Assembly: GCA_900470775.1 (NCBI GenBank)
Contig: UCBZ01000060.1
Location: forward strand, 1 to 47,623
Source: Hyphomicrobiales bacterium
GTDB lineage: Bacteria; Pseudomonadota; Alphaproteobacteria; Rhizobiales; Beijerinckiaceae
Direction of reading: 5' to 3'
DNA: 47,623 nt
The translations under genes were made by a program, and so were the position numbers. Positions 15,991 through 23,236 of the stretch are shown here, in pieces. Position 1 is the first letter of the stretch. Each line of letters begins with the position of its first letter. Below the pieces are notes generated by a model that was not told the DNA's origin, searched no databases, and saw nothing but the letters and a program-made list of their open reading frames with translations.

Positions 15991-17882
15991 AAGCGAGCGC
16001 GATGAACCCGACCTCGATCGCCACCGTCTCGCTCAGCGGCGACCTGCCCGAGAAGCTGCAGGCGATCGCAGCCGCCGGCTTCGACGCCGTCGAGGTCTTC
16101 GAGAACGACTTCCTGACCTTCGACGGCGGGCCGCGCGAAGTCGGGCGCATGGTCGCCGATCTCGGCATGACGATCTCGGCCTTCCAGCCCTTCCGCGATT
16201 TCGAGGGCATGCCGGAACCGCTGCGGGCGCGCGGCTTCGCCCGGGCCGAACGCAAATTCGCGATCATGAACGAGCTTGGCGCCGAGCTGATGCTGATCTG
16301 CTCGAACGTCTCGCCGCAGGCGCTGGGCGGCATCGACCGGGCGGCGGCGGATCTGCGCGAACTCGGCGATCTCGCGGCGCGATACGGCGTGCGCGTCGGC
16401 TATGAGGCGCTGGCCTGGGGCCGCCACGTCAACGACTACCGCGACGCCTGGGAGATCGTGCGCCGGGCCGACCACGAGCGCATCGGGGTGATCCTCGATT
16501 CCTTCCACACGCTGGCGCGCCAGTCCCCGCTGGGGCCGATCGCCTCGATTCCGGGCGACCGCATCTTCCTCGTCCAGCTCGCCGATGCACCCAGGCTCGA
16601 CATGGACGTGCTGAGCTGGAGCCGGCATTTCCGCTGCTTTCCCGGCCAGGGCGACCTCGCCGTCGCCGATTTCGTCAAGGCGATCGCGCAGACCGGCTAC
16701 TCCGGGCCGCTCTCGCACGAGATCTTCAACGACCAGTTCCGGGCCGGCTCGGCACGCCGGCTGGCGACCGACGGCATGCGCTCGCTGATCGCGCTGTCCG
16801 ACCAGGCCACGCCGCATCTGCCGCCGCGCGCGCAGGTTCTGGGCGTCGAGTTCATCGAATTCGCGCTCGACGAGGACACGGCCACCGAGCTGTCGGGCTT
16901 GTTTTCGGCGCTGGGTTTCCGCCAGACGGGGATTCATGTCAGCAAATCCGTGGCGCGCTGGAGCCAGGGCGGCATCAACCTCCTGCTCAACACCGAAAAG
17001 GACGGGTTCGCCCAGTCGCATGCGATCATGCACGGCCCCGGCGTCTGCGCGATTGCCTTGCGGGTCGACGATGTCGAGCAGGCGATGGCGCGGGCGGCGG
17101 GCCTGAAAATCCCGAGCTTCGAGCAGCCGGTTGGGCCGGGCGAACTGCAGATCCCGGCCATTCGCGGCGTCGGCGGCTCGCTGATCTATTTCACCCAGCC
17201 GACCGGCGATCTCGGGCATATCTGGGAGAAGGATTTCGCGCCCGTCGCCGGGGCGAAGACGCTCGCGGCGGCCGCGCTGCTGCAGAGCGTCGATCACATC
17301 TCCCAGTCGATGGACTATGAGGAGATGCTGTCCTGGCTCTTGTTCTATAGCTCGCTGTTCCAGCTCGACCGCATTCCACAGCTTGCCATCGCCGATCCGG
17401 GCGGGCTGGTCGAAAGCCGCCCGCTGGTCAGCGCGAGCGGCTCCCTGCGCTTCGTCCTGAACGGCTCGCAGGCGACGCGGACGTTGTCCTCGCGCTTCGT
17501 CTCGGAGCATTTCGGCTCGGGCGTGCAGCACATCGCCTTCGACGCGCCCGACATCTTCGCGGCGGTCACTGCGATGCGCGCGGCCGGGCTGTCCTTCCTC
17601 GACATCCCCGAGAACTACTACGAGGATCTGGAGGCACGGCACGGGCTGGAGCCCGCCTTCATCGACGCTCTGCGCGACCACCACATCCTTTACGACCGCG
17701 ATGGCGAGGCCGAGTTCCTGCAGGTCTACACCCATGTCTTCGCGCAGCGCTTCTTCTTCGAGATCACCGAGCGGCGCGGCGGCTATGCCGGGTTCGGCGC
17801 GGTCAACGCGCCGGTCAGGCTGGCGGCTCAAGCCCGGGAAGCGCGCCCCGTGACGATGCCGCGCTCGCTGCGGGAGCGGTAG
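15987..17882 (+). CDS. 3-dehydroshikimate dehydratase fused to a 4-hydroxyphenylpyruvate dioxygenase-like domain
   Basis: QuiC1/QsuB-type enzymes convert 3-dehydroshikimate to protocatechuate, which then enters the beta-ketoadipate pathway. Residues 1-275 form a sugar-isomerase-like TIM barrel with the metal set E140 (G-Y-E-A-L), D171 with H174 (L-D-S-F-H), Q197 (V-Q-L-A-D) and E245 (S-H-E-I-F). Residues 285-610 are two vicinal-oxygen-chelate modules like 4-hydroxyphenylpyruvate dioxygenase, and the iron triad is kept: H437 (V-D-H-I-S), H515 (V-Q-H-I-A-F) and E592 (F-F-E-I-T). The 631-residue length fits bacterial QuiC1-like proteins. It is the last gene of the operon. ATG 15987 overlaps the previous stop; ATG 16002 is an alternative start. 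Function of the C-terminal half is unresolved. Confidence 0.9.
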   Translation: MKASAMNPTSIATVSLSGDLPEKLQAIAAAGFDAVEVFENDFLTFDGGPREVGRMVADLGMTISAFQPFRDFEGMPEPLRARGFARAERKFAIMNELGAELMLICSNVSPQALGGIDRAAADLRELGDLAARYGVRVGYEALAWGRHVNDYRDAWEIVRRADHERIGVILDSFHTLARQSPLGPIASIPGDRIFLVQLADAPRLDMDVLSWSRHFRCFPGQGDLAVADFVKAIAQTGYSGPLSHEIFNDQFRAGSARRLATDGMRSLIALSDQATPHLPPRAQVLGVEFIEFALDEDTATELSGLFSALGFRQTGIHVSKSVARWSQGGINLLLNTEKDGFAQSHAIMHGPGVCAIALRVDDVEQAMARAAGLKIPSFEQPVGPGELQIPAIRGVGGSLIYFTQPTGDLGHIWEKDFAPVAGAKTLAAAALLQSVDHISQSMDYEEMLSWLLFYSSLFQLDRIPQLAIADPGGLVESRPLVSASGSLRFVLNGSQATRTLSSRFVSEHFGSGVQHIAFDAPDIFAAVTAMRAAGLSFLDIPENYYEDLEARHGLEPAFIDALRDHHILYDRDGEAEFLQVYTHVFAQRFFFEITERRGGYAGFGAVNAPVRLAAQAREARPVTMPRSLRER

Positions 17883-17924
17883 TCGCCAGAGCACGCCCAC
17901 CTTGATCGACAACGCGTACTTTAA

Positions 17925-17961
17925 TTGACACCGCATAGCTCGACCGTGTATCAAGATACAC
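17925..17961 (+). promoter_or_regulatory. Promoter and palindromic operator of the toxin-antitoxin pair
   Basis: A consensus -35 TTGACA (17925-17930) is followed, after 18 bases, by a -10-like TATCAA (17949-17954). The -10 lies inside a perfect dyad GTGTATC-AA-GATACAC (17946-17961) that ends one base before the toxin ATG at 17962. Binding of the antitoxin or toxin-antitoxin complex here would block the promoter (autoregulation, inferred). The predicted transcript start falls at or next to the ATG, suggesting a leaderless mRNA. Confidence 0.65.
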
Positions 17962-18249
17962 ATGATCAGGGTCGTCGAGACCGCCGTGTTCGCAGACTGG
18001 CTTCAGGACCTGCGCGATGTGTCGGCACGGGCGCGGATCGTTGCCAGGATCAGGCGGGCGCAAGGCGGCAATCTCGGCGATGTGAAGCATTTCGACGGCA
18101 TCGGCGAGATGCGGATCGACTATGGCCCGGGCTATCGGTTGTATTTCGTCCAGCGCGGCGCCGAACTGGTGATCCTGCTGTGCGGTGGCGACAAGCGCCG
18201 GCAGGCAGCCGACATCGCCAGAGCAAAACAGATGGCGAAGGATCTTTAG
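17962..18249 (+). CDS. RelE/HigB-type toxin of a type II toxin-antitoxin system
   Basis: This is a probable ribosome-dependent mRNA interferase of the addiction-module killer subfamily related to H. influenzae HI1419. It has 95 residues, with a helical N-terminus (F-A-D-W-L-Q-D-L-R-D). The conserved core reads A-R-I-R-R-A-Q-G-G-N-L-G-D-V-K (28-42), then E-M-R-I-D-Y-G-P-G-Y-R-L-Y-F (49-62), where R51 and R59 are catalytic candidates. It ends with C-G-G-D-K-R-R-Q-A-A-D-I (74-85). The toxin gene comes first, as in higBA loci. The ATG has no Shine-Dalgarno sequence and abuts an operator dyad. Type assignment is confident; the RNA target is inferred from the family. Confidence 0.9.
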   Translation: MIRVVETAVFADWLQDLRDVSARARIVARIRRAQGGNLGDVKHFDGIGEMRIDYGPGYRLYFVQRGAELVILLCGGDKRRQAADIARAKQMAKDL

Positions 18250-18250
18250 G

Positions 18251-18538
18251 ATGCCCATCGAAACCCGGGACTTCGATGTCCGGAACTATCTCAAGACGCC
18301 CGAGGATCAGGCCGCCTATGTCGAGGCTGCGCTGGAGCATGGCGACCCCTCCTTCATCGCCGCCGCGCTCGGCGACATCGCCCGGGTGCGCGGCGTGACG
18401 GCGTTCGCCGCCGAGACGGGGCTGAGCCGGGAGGCGATCTACAAAGCGTTCAAACCGGGCGGGAACCCGACGCTCGACACGCTCTCGAAAGCAACGAAGG
18501 CCTTGGGATTGAGGCTTTCAGTCGTGCCTGCTGCCTGA
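18251..18538 (+). CDS. HigA-type antitoxin, HTH addiction-module antidote protein
   Basis: This is the partner antitoxin, 95 residues, related to the HI1420 antidote subfamily. The N-terminal segment (E-T-R-D-F-D-V-R-N-Y-L-K-T-P-E-D) should wrap the toxin. Residues about 48-85 form a Cro-like helix-turn-helix (V-T-A-F-A-A-E-T-G-L-S-R-E-A-I-Y-K-A-F), followed by N-P-T-L-D-T-L-S-K, typical of this family. The ATG lies one base after the toxin stop, behind AAGGA inside the toxin gene, so translation is coupled. It probably represses its own promoter through the dyad at 17946-17961. Confidence 0.9.
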   Translation: MPIETRDFDVRNYLKTPEDQAAYVEAALEHGDPSFIAAALGDIARVRGVTAFAAETGLSREAIYKAFKPGGNPTLDTLSKATKALGLRLSVVPAA

Positions 18539-18655
18539 GATCGGACGCGCTGCCTCACGGCACAATTCCGAACGCATCCAGTCACGATCTTCGCGTGTCA
18601 CGGCGCTGCCGCAATGCTAGCTTCCGTATCGCGGCATCACCATCAGGAGCAGGCC

Positions 18656-20611
18656 ATGGCACGCGAACCCCGTTTCAACCGCCGTGACACGCTGAAGGCC
18701 GCCGCCGTGATGGGGACCGCAGCCGCCCTGCCCTCGGGGCTGGCTGCCCAGACGCCCGCCCGGCTGAAGCTGCGCGTGCTTGAGACGACCGACCTGCACG
18801 TCAATGTCGTGCCTTACGACTATTTCCGCGACGCGGCCGACGACACGGTCGGCCTCGCCAAGACCGCGAGCCTGATCAAGGCGGCTCAGGCCGAGGTCAA
18901 GAATAGCCTGCTCTTCGACAATGGCGACTTCCTGCAGGGCTCCTCGCTGGGCGACTACATCGCCTACAAGAAGGGGCTCAAGGCTGGCGAGACGCATCCG
19001 ATGCTGGCTGCGATGAACGCGCTGCCCTATGTCTGCGGCACGCTCGGCAATCACGAATTCAATTACGGGCTCGATTTCCTCGACAACGGGCTGACCCGGG
19101 CGGAATTCCCGCTGGTCTGCGCCAATGTCGAGAAGATCGGCGGCTATCCGCTGGTCGATCCCTGGCGATTGTTCGAATACAGCCTCGAGGATGAGGCCGG
19201 ACAGCAGCATGTGCTGAAGATCGGCGTGATCGGCTTCGTGCCGCCGCAGATCATGCAGTGGGACAAGGCCAATCTGGAGGGCAAGGTCACCGCCTCCGAC
19301 ATCGTCAACGCCGCCCACAAGCATCTGCCGGAACTGCTGAAGGACGGACCCGACCTCGTCATCGCGCTCTGCCATTCCGGCATCGCGGGCGGCGAACGCA
19401 AGGGGATGGAAGAGAACGCGGCGCTGCACCTCGCCGCACTCGACGGCATCGACGTCATCCTGACCGGCCACCAGCACCTCGTCTTCCCCGGCGGCAAGGC
19501 CTTCGACGGCATCGCCGGCGTCGATAACGTCAAGGGCACGCTGCACGGCAAGCCGGCCTGCCAGCCCGGCTTCTGGGGCTCGCATCTCGGCATTGTCGAT
19601 CTCGAACTGGAGAAGCGCGGCGAACGCTGGCAGGTCGCCGCGTTCAAGGTCGAGCCGAAGCCGATCTTCGAGCGCACGCCCGACCGCAAGATCGTGCCGA
19701 AAGCGGCCGCGGAGCCAGCCGTGCTCGCCGCCGTCAAGGCCGACCATGAGGCGACGCTGCTCTATATGCGCGAGCCGGTCGGCAAGACCGCATCGCCGAT
19801 CAACTCGTTCTTCGCGCTGGTCGCCGACGATCCGTCGGTGCAGATCGTCGCCGAGGCCCAGATCGCCTATGCCAGGGGCCTGATGGCGCAGACGCAGTGG
19901 AAGGCGCTGCCGATCCTGTCGGCGGCCGCGCCGTTCAAATCAGGCGGGCGGGCCGGACCTGCCTTCTTCACCGACATCCCTGCCGGTCCGATCGCCATCA
20001 AGAACGTCGCGGACATCTATCTCTATCCGAACACGGTGCAGATCGTGAAGGTCACCGGCGCGCAGGTCGCCGAATGGCTGGAGCGCTCGGCAGGCATCTT
20101 CAACCGCATCGACCCCGCCAAGACGGGTGAGCAGCCTTTGATCAATCCGGGCTTCCCGGCCTTCAATTTCGACGTCATCGACGGCGTCACCTACAGGATC
20201 GATGTGACCCAAGCCTCGCGCTATGACGGCGACGGCAAGCTCGTCGCGCCCGAGGCGCGCCGCATCGTCGACCTCGCCTATGAGGGCAAGCCGATCGACA
20301 AGGCGGCGGAATTCCTCGTCGTCACCAATAATTACCGCGCCTCGGGCGGCGGCAACTTCCCGGGCACGAAGACGACGGTGGTGCTGGAGGCGCCCGACCT
20401 CAACCGCGACGTGATCGTGCGCTACATCCTCTCGAAGGGCTCGATCGAGCCGAAAGCCGATGGCAACTGGTCGATCGCGCCCCTGCCGGCCAGCGTCGAG
20501 GCGACCTTCGTCACCTCCCCCGCCGCGGCCGGGAAGTTGCCCGATGGCCTCAAGGCCGAGGCTGTGGGCGATGGCGGCGAGGGCTTCGCGAAGTACCGGC
20601 TGCGGAGCTGA
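18656..20611 (+). CDS. cpdB: 2',3'-cyclic-nucleotide 2'-phosphodiesterase/3'-nucleotidase, CpdB-like, Tat-exported
   Basis: CpdB-type enzymes hydrolyse 2',3'-cyclic nucleotides and 3'-nucleotides in the periplasm for nucleoside and phosphate scavenging. The 651-residue protein starts with a twin-arginine signal (N-R-R-D-T-L-K at 8-14, hydrophobic stretch, A-L-P-S-G-L-A-A). The metallophosphatase domain shows T-T-D-L-H, D-N-G-D-F-L-Q-G, G-N-H-E-F-N-Y-G and T-G-H-Q-H. The C-terminal 5'-nucleotidase domain includes N-N-Y-R-A-S-G-G-G. ATG 18656 follows CAGGAG; an in-frame ATG at 18614 would disturb the Tat signal. Closely related 5'-nucleotidases are an alternative, but the D-Y-F-R-D phrase after the first motif favours CpdB. 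Confidence 0.88.
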   Translation: MAREPRFNRRDTLKAAAVMGTAAALPSGLAAQTPARLKLRVLETTDLHVNVVPYDYFRDAADDTVGLAKTASLIKAAQAEVKNSLLFDNGDFLQGSSLGDYIAYKKGLKAGETHPMLAAMNALPYVCGTLGNHEFNYGLDFLDNGLTRAEFPLVCANVEKIGGYPLVDPWRLFEYSLEDEAGQQHVLKIGVIGFVPPQIMQWDKANLEGKVTASDIVNAAHKHLPELLKDGPDLVIALCHSGIAGGERKGMEENAALHLAALDGIDVILTGHQHLVFPGGKAFDGIAGVDNVKGTLHGKPACQPGFWGSHLGIVDLELEKRGERWQVAAFKVEPKPIFERTPDRKIVPKAAAEPAVLAAVKADHEATLLYMREPVGKTASPINSFFALVADDPSVQIVAEAQIAYARGLMAQTQWKALPILSAAAPFKSGGRAGPAFFTDIPAGPIAIKNVADIYLYPNTVQIVKVTGAQVAEWLERSAGIFNRIDPAKTGEQPLINPGFPAFNFDVIDGVTYRIDVTQASRYDGDGKLVAPEARRIVDLAYEGKPIDKAAEFLVVTNNYRASGGGNFPGTKTTVVLEAPDLNRDVIVRYILSKGSIEPKADGNWSIAPLPASVEATFVTSPAAAGKLPDGLKAEAVGDGGEGFAKYRLRS

Positions 20612-20618
20612 CCGGCCG

Positions 20619-20647
20619 GGCAAGAGCTTGCCGAGCAAGGACTTGCC
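20619..20647 (+). repeat. Tandem dyads GCAAG-NN-CTTGC between cpdB and the SGNH hydrolase gene
   Basis: Two dyads lie head to tail just after the cpdB stop: GGCAAG-AG-CTTGCC (20619-20632) and GCAAG-GA-CTTGC (20635-20646), with centres 15 bases apart. As RNA, the first left arm can also pair with the second right arm, giving a longer hairpin. They could be a double operator for the next gene or part of a terminator for cpdB. Confidence 0.5.
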
Positions 20648-20664
20648 TGGCGCCCGTCGGCGCG

Positions 20665-20697
20665 CGATCCTCCCTGCAAAATAAAACGGGAGGATCG
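20665..20697 (+). promoter_or_regulatory. Hairpin that sequesters the ribosome binding site of the SGNH hydrolase gene
   Basis: A perfect 10-bp stem CGATCCTCCC (20665-20674) / GGGAGGATCG (20688-20697) encloses a 13-base, A-rich loop (20675-20687). The right arm contains the only Shine-Dalgarno sequence, GGGAGGA, and ends two bases before the ATG at 20700. In the mRNA this would hide the ribosome binding site. The stem therefore looks like a translational control element, such as a thermometer-type or protein-binding switch. No T-run follows, so termination is unlikely. Confidence 0.65.
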
Positions 20698-20699
20698 AC

Positions 20700-22025
20700 A
20701 TGCTGAGACTGGCCCTGATCGCTATGACATTCGCACTCGGCCTCGCGGGCGCCGCGACCGCGCAAACGGTGCTTCCCTGGAAGACGAGTTGGGCGGCTTC
20801 CGCCCATGGCCCCTACCCCGTTGGCAACCCCAGCGCCCAGCCGGACCAGCGTTTTGCTTTTCCCGATGCGAAAGCGGGCGCGCGAGACCAGAGCTTCCGG
20901 CTGATCGTGAAGCCGACGTTGTGGGGACCGCAGGCACGCATTCGCCTGAGCAACGCCTTCGGAACCAAGCCGATCACCGTCGAGGGCGCGCATATCGGCC
21001 TGCAGTTCGGCTCGGCCGCTGTCGTTCCCGGTACGAACCGGCCGCTCAGCTTCGGCGGCAAAAGCTCGGTGGTGCTGGAGCCCGGGGCCTCTGTCTGGAG
21101 CGATGCGACCGATCTGCCTTTCGCCAGTGAACCTGCATCGCCCCTGCTACAGGGCCGCAAGCTCGCGATTTCGTTTCACATCGCGGGCGAGAGCGGGCCG
21201 ATGACATGGCACGCCAAGGCGCTCCAGACCTCCTATGTCGGCGCGCCCGCCAGCGGCGCGAAAGGCGCCGAAGAGGCCGAGACCGGATTCCCCTACGCCA
21301 CCGCCTCCTGGTTCTTCCTCGACGCGCTCGATATGCGCGCGCCGGCCGAGACGCCGGTCATCGTCGGCTTCGGCGATTCGATCACTGACGGCACCGCCTC
21401 GACAATGAACGGCGATGATCGCTGGCCGGACGTGCTGGCGCGGCGCCTCACACAAGCGCTCGGCATCAACAAGGCCGCCGTTCTCAACGCCGGAATCGGC
21501 GGCAATCAGGTGGCCGGGCCCGCTGAATATGGACCGAACAAGCCCTTCCCGGGAGGGCCTGCTGCCGGGCAGAGGCTTGAGCGCGACGTGCTGTCACTCT
21601 CCGGGGTGACCAGCGTGATCTGGCTCGAAGGGATCAATGATTTCAGCAAGAACGGCAATGCCTCGCTGGAGGCCGTTACGGCCGGCATGCGCGACGGCGT
21701 TGCCCGGCTGAAGGCCAAGGGCATCCGGGTGGTCGGTGCCACCCTGGTCAGTGCGCTCGGCAGCACGAGCCCGGCCCACGGCTTCGCCGAGCAGGACGAG
21801 AAGCGCAAGGGCCTCAACGCCTTCATCCGGGCGCCGGGAAACTTCGACGCAGTGGCCGATTTCGACGCGGCAACGCTCGATGCCTCGACCGGCGGCCTCA
21901 AGACCGAATTCGTGCCGGATTCCACCACCGGCGGCCCCGGCGACAAGCTGCATCCCAACCGGACCGGCTATCTCATCATGGGCGCGGCGATCGACCCGGC
22001 GATCGTCCTGCCGGGCCGGAAGTAG
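20700..22025 (+). CDS. Secreted SGNH/GDSL-family hydrolase
   Basis: This is an exported esterase or carbohydrate-esterase-like enzyme of 441 residues with a signal peptide ending A-T-A-Q (about residue 22). Residues 25-200 form a family-specific N-terminal beta-rich domain. The SGNH catalytic domain follows: block I G-D-S-I-T-D-G with S227, block II N-A-G-I-G-G-N (263-269), block III G-I-N-D with N313, and block V D-K-L-H-P-N with D415 and H418. Its natural ester substrate (polysaccharide acetyl groups or lipids) cannot be told from sequence. Translation is probably controlled by the hairpin covering its ribosome binding site. It converges on the HD-GYP gene with only 14 bases between stops. 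Confidence 0.88.
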   Translation: MLRLALIAMTFALGLAGAATAQTVLPWKTSWAASAHGPYPVGNPSAQPDQRFAFPDAKAGARDQSFRLIVKPTLWGPQARIRLSNAFGTKPITVEGAHIGLQFGSAAVVPGTNRPLSFGGKSSVVLEPGASVWSDATDLPFASEPASPLLQGRKLAISFHIAGESGPMTWHAKALQTSYVGAPASGAKGAEEAETGFPYATASWFFLDALDMRAPAETPVIVGFGDSITDGTASTMNGDDRWPDVLARRLTQALGINKAAVLNAGIGGNQVAGPAEYGPNKPFPGGPAAGQRLERDVLSLSGVTSVIWLEGINDFSKNGNASLEAVTAGMRDGVARLKAKGIRVVGATLVSALGSTSPAHGFAEQDEKRKGLNAFIRAPGNFDAVADFDAATLDASTGGLKTEFVPDSTTGGPGDKLHPNRTGYLIMGAAIDPAIVLPGRK

Positions 22026-22039
22026 CGGCCCGTGGCCCT

Positions 22040-23110
22040 TCAGGCCGCCTGCGCCGTCTTCAGCACGACCTGCTGGAACGCCCGCACCAGGGCCGCGTCC
22101 AGCTTGCCGCCCATCAGTACGAGGATCTCATAGGCCTGGTCGGGCACCATGGGGGGCTTGTAGCTGCGCCGCTCGATCAGCGCGGCGTAGATGTCGCAGA
22201 TCGTGATCATCCGCACGAGGTCCGAGATCTGGCTGCTGCCGAGCCCGTCCGGATAGCCGGATCCGTCGAGATATTCGTGATGGGAGCGCACGGCGGCGAG
22301 GATTTCGGGCCGGAAGCCGCCCTGGGCGAGCAGCATCGCGTGGCCGATCGCGGGATGGGTGCGCATCACCGCCTGCTCGGCATCGTCGAGCGCGCCGGGC
22401 TTGTGCAGGATATCGAGCGGAATCCGTGCCTTGCCGATGTCGTGCAGCACGGCGGCCCGCGTCACGAGCTTGCGGTCCTCAGTTGAAAAGCCGAGCTGAT
22501 GGGCAAAGCTCGCGGCAAGGCCCGCGACGAGCATGCAGTGCTGATAGGTCAGGTCGTCATAGCTCCAGACCACCTGGAGCCAGTCGCCGATTGCGCTGGC
22601 GCCGGCTGCCTGGTCGATCGCCTCGACCGAAGCCTCGACGGCGCGAAGCGCGATCGGCCTGCCGGCGGAAGCCGATTCGAGCATGTCGGCGAGCGACGCC
22701 GCCGCCGTCGCGAGATGGGCGCGGGTGAAGGCCACGGTCCCCCTGACGGGGTCGGCGCCGTCCCCCTCATGCAGGAGCTGCTCGATGGTCTTCAGAAGCT
22801 GCGAGGCCTGCGTATCCGCCGACAGGACCTCGCTCGCGCCGATGGCGCGGGCCTGGATCGTCGAACGGGCGGTCATGTCCCGCAGCAGGCAGAGATAGGG
22901 CGCTCCCCTGCCCCGATGGCGGGTCAATGCGGCGCGCATCGCCTCGACAGAATGCCGCTGTGCGAGATCGACGTCGCTGACGACGATCTGTGCCTCCGTA
23001 ACGGGCCCGTCCCCCTGTCGCTCGAGCGAGATGACCCGGCATGGTCCCCACACGCCGAGACGGCGCGCAAGGTCGCGGCTTTCGTCGAAGCGATCGGTAA
23101 TCAGAAGCAT
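22040..23110 (-). CDS. HD-GYP domain protein, probable cyclic-di-GMP phosphodiesterase
   Basis: HD-GYP proteins hydrolyse the second messenger cyclic di-GMP. The 356-residue protein has an N-terminal receiver-like alpha/beta domain (about 1-115) and a middle linker. The HD-GYP domain spans about 175-350, with H-D-I-G-K-A-R-I-P (H223, D224), T-H-P-A-I-G-H, H-H-E-Y-L-D-G-S-G-Y-P-D-G (277-289) and C-D-I-Y-A-A-L. All expected catalytic and GYP residues are present. The receiver part is degenerate: D46 or D48 could be the phospho-acceptor but the usual switch lysine is not seen. The gene is cytosolic and stands alone, so its input is unknown. Confidence 0.87.
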   Translation of the reverse strand: MLLITDRFDESRDLARRLGVWGPCRVISLERQGDGPVTEAQIVVSDVDLAQRHSVEAMRAALTRHRGRGAPYLCLLRDMTARSTIQARAIGASEVLSADTQASQLLKTIEQLLHEGDGADPVRGTVAFTRAHLATAAASLADMLESASAGRPIALRAVEASVEAIDQAAGASAIGDWLQVVWSYDDLTYQHCMLVAGLAASFAHQLGFSTEDRKLVTRAAVLHDIGKARIPLDILHKPGALDDAEQAVMRTHPAIGHAMLLAQGGFRPEILAAVRSHHEYLDGSGYPDGLGSSQISDLVRMITICDIYAALIERRSYKPPMVPDQAYEILVLMGGKLDAALVRAFQQVVLKTAQAA

Positions 23111-23236
23111 TCCCGCGGATTCCCCGGCCGGCGTGGTGCAGCACCGGACATGAAACAGCGAAATTATGAATTTACTGCGTATTCAATCGCGCACTCAACC
23201 GCAGCGAGCATCAACCGCCGGTGGCCGGCCGGTTAC

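Noticed and set aside
15750..17963. 737-codon open frame antisense to the dehydratase fusion and oxidoreductase genes
   Set aside because: It lies opposite genes with full catalytic motifs, is extremely rich in Arg/Asp/Gly/Ala with no domain, and is a typical GC-rich third-position shadow.
20665..20697. The 10-bp hairpin read as a terminator of cpdB
   Set aside because: No T-run follows and the right arm contains the next gene's ribosome binding site, so translational control is the better reading.
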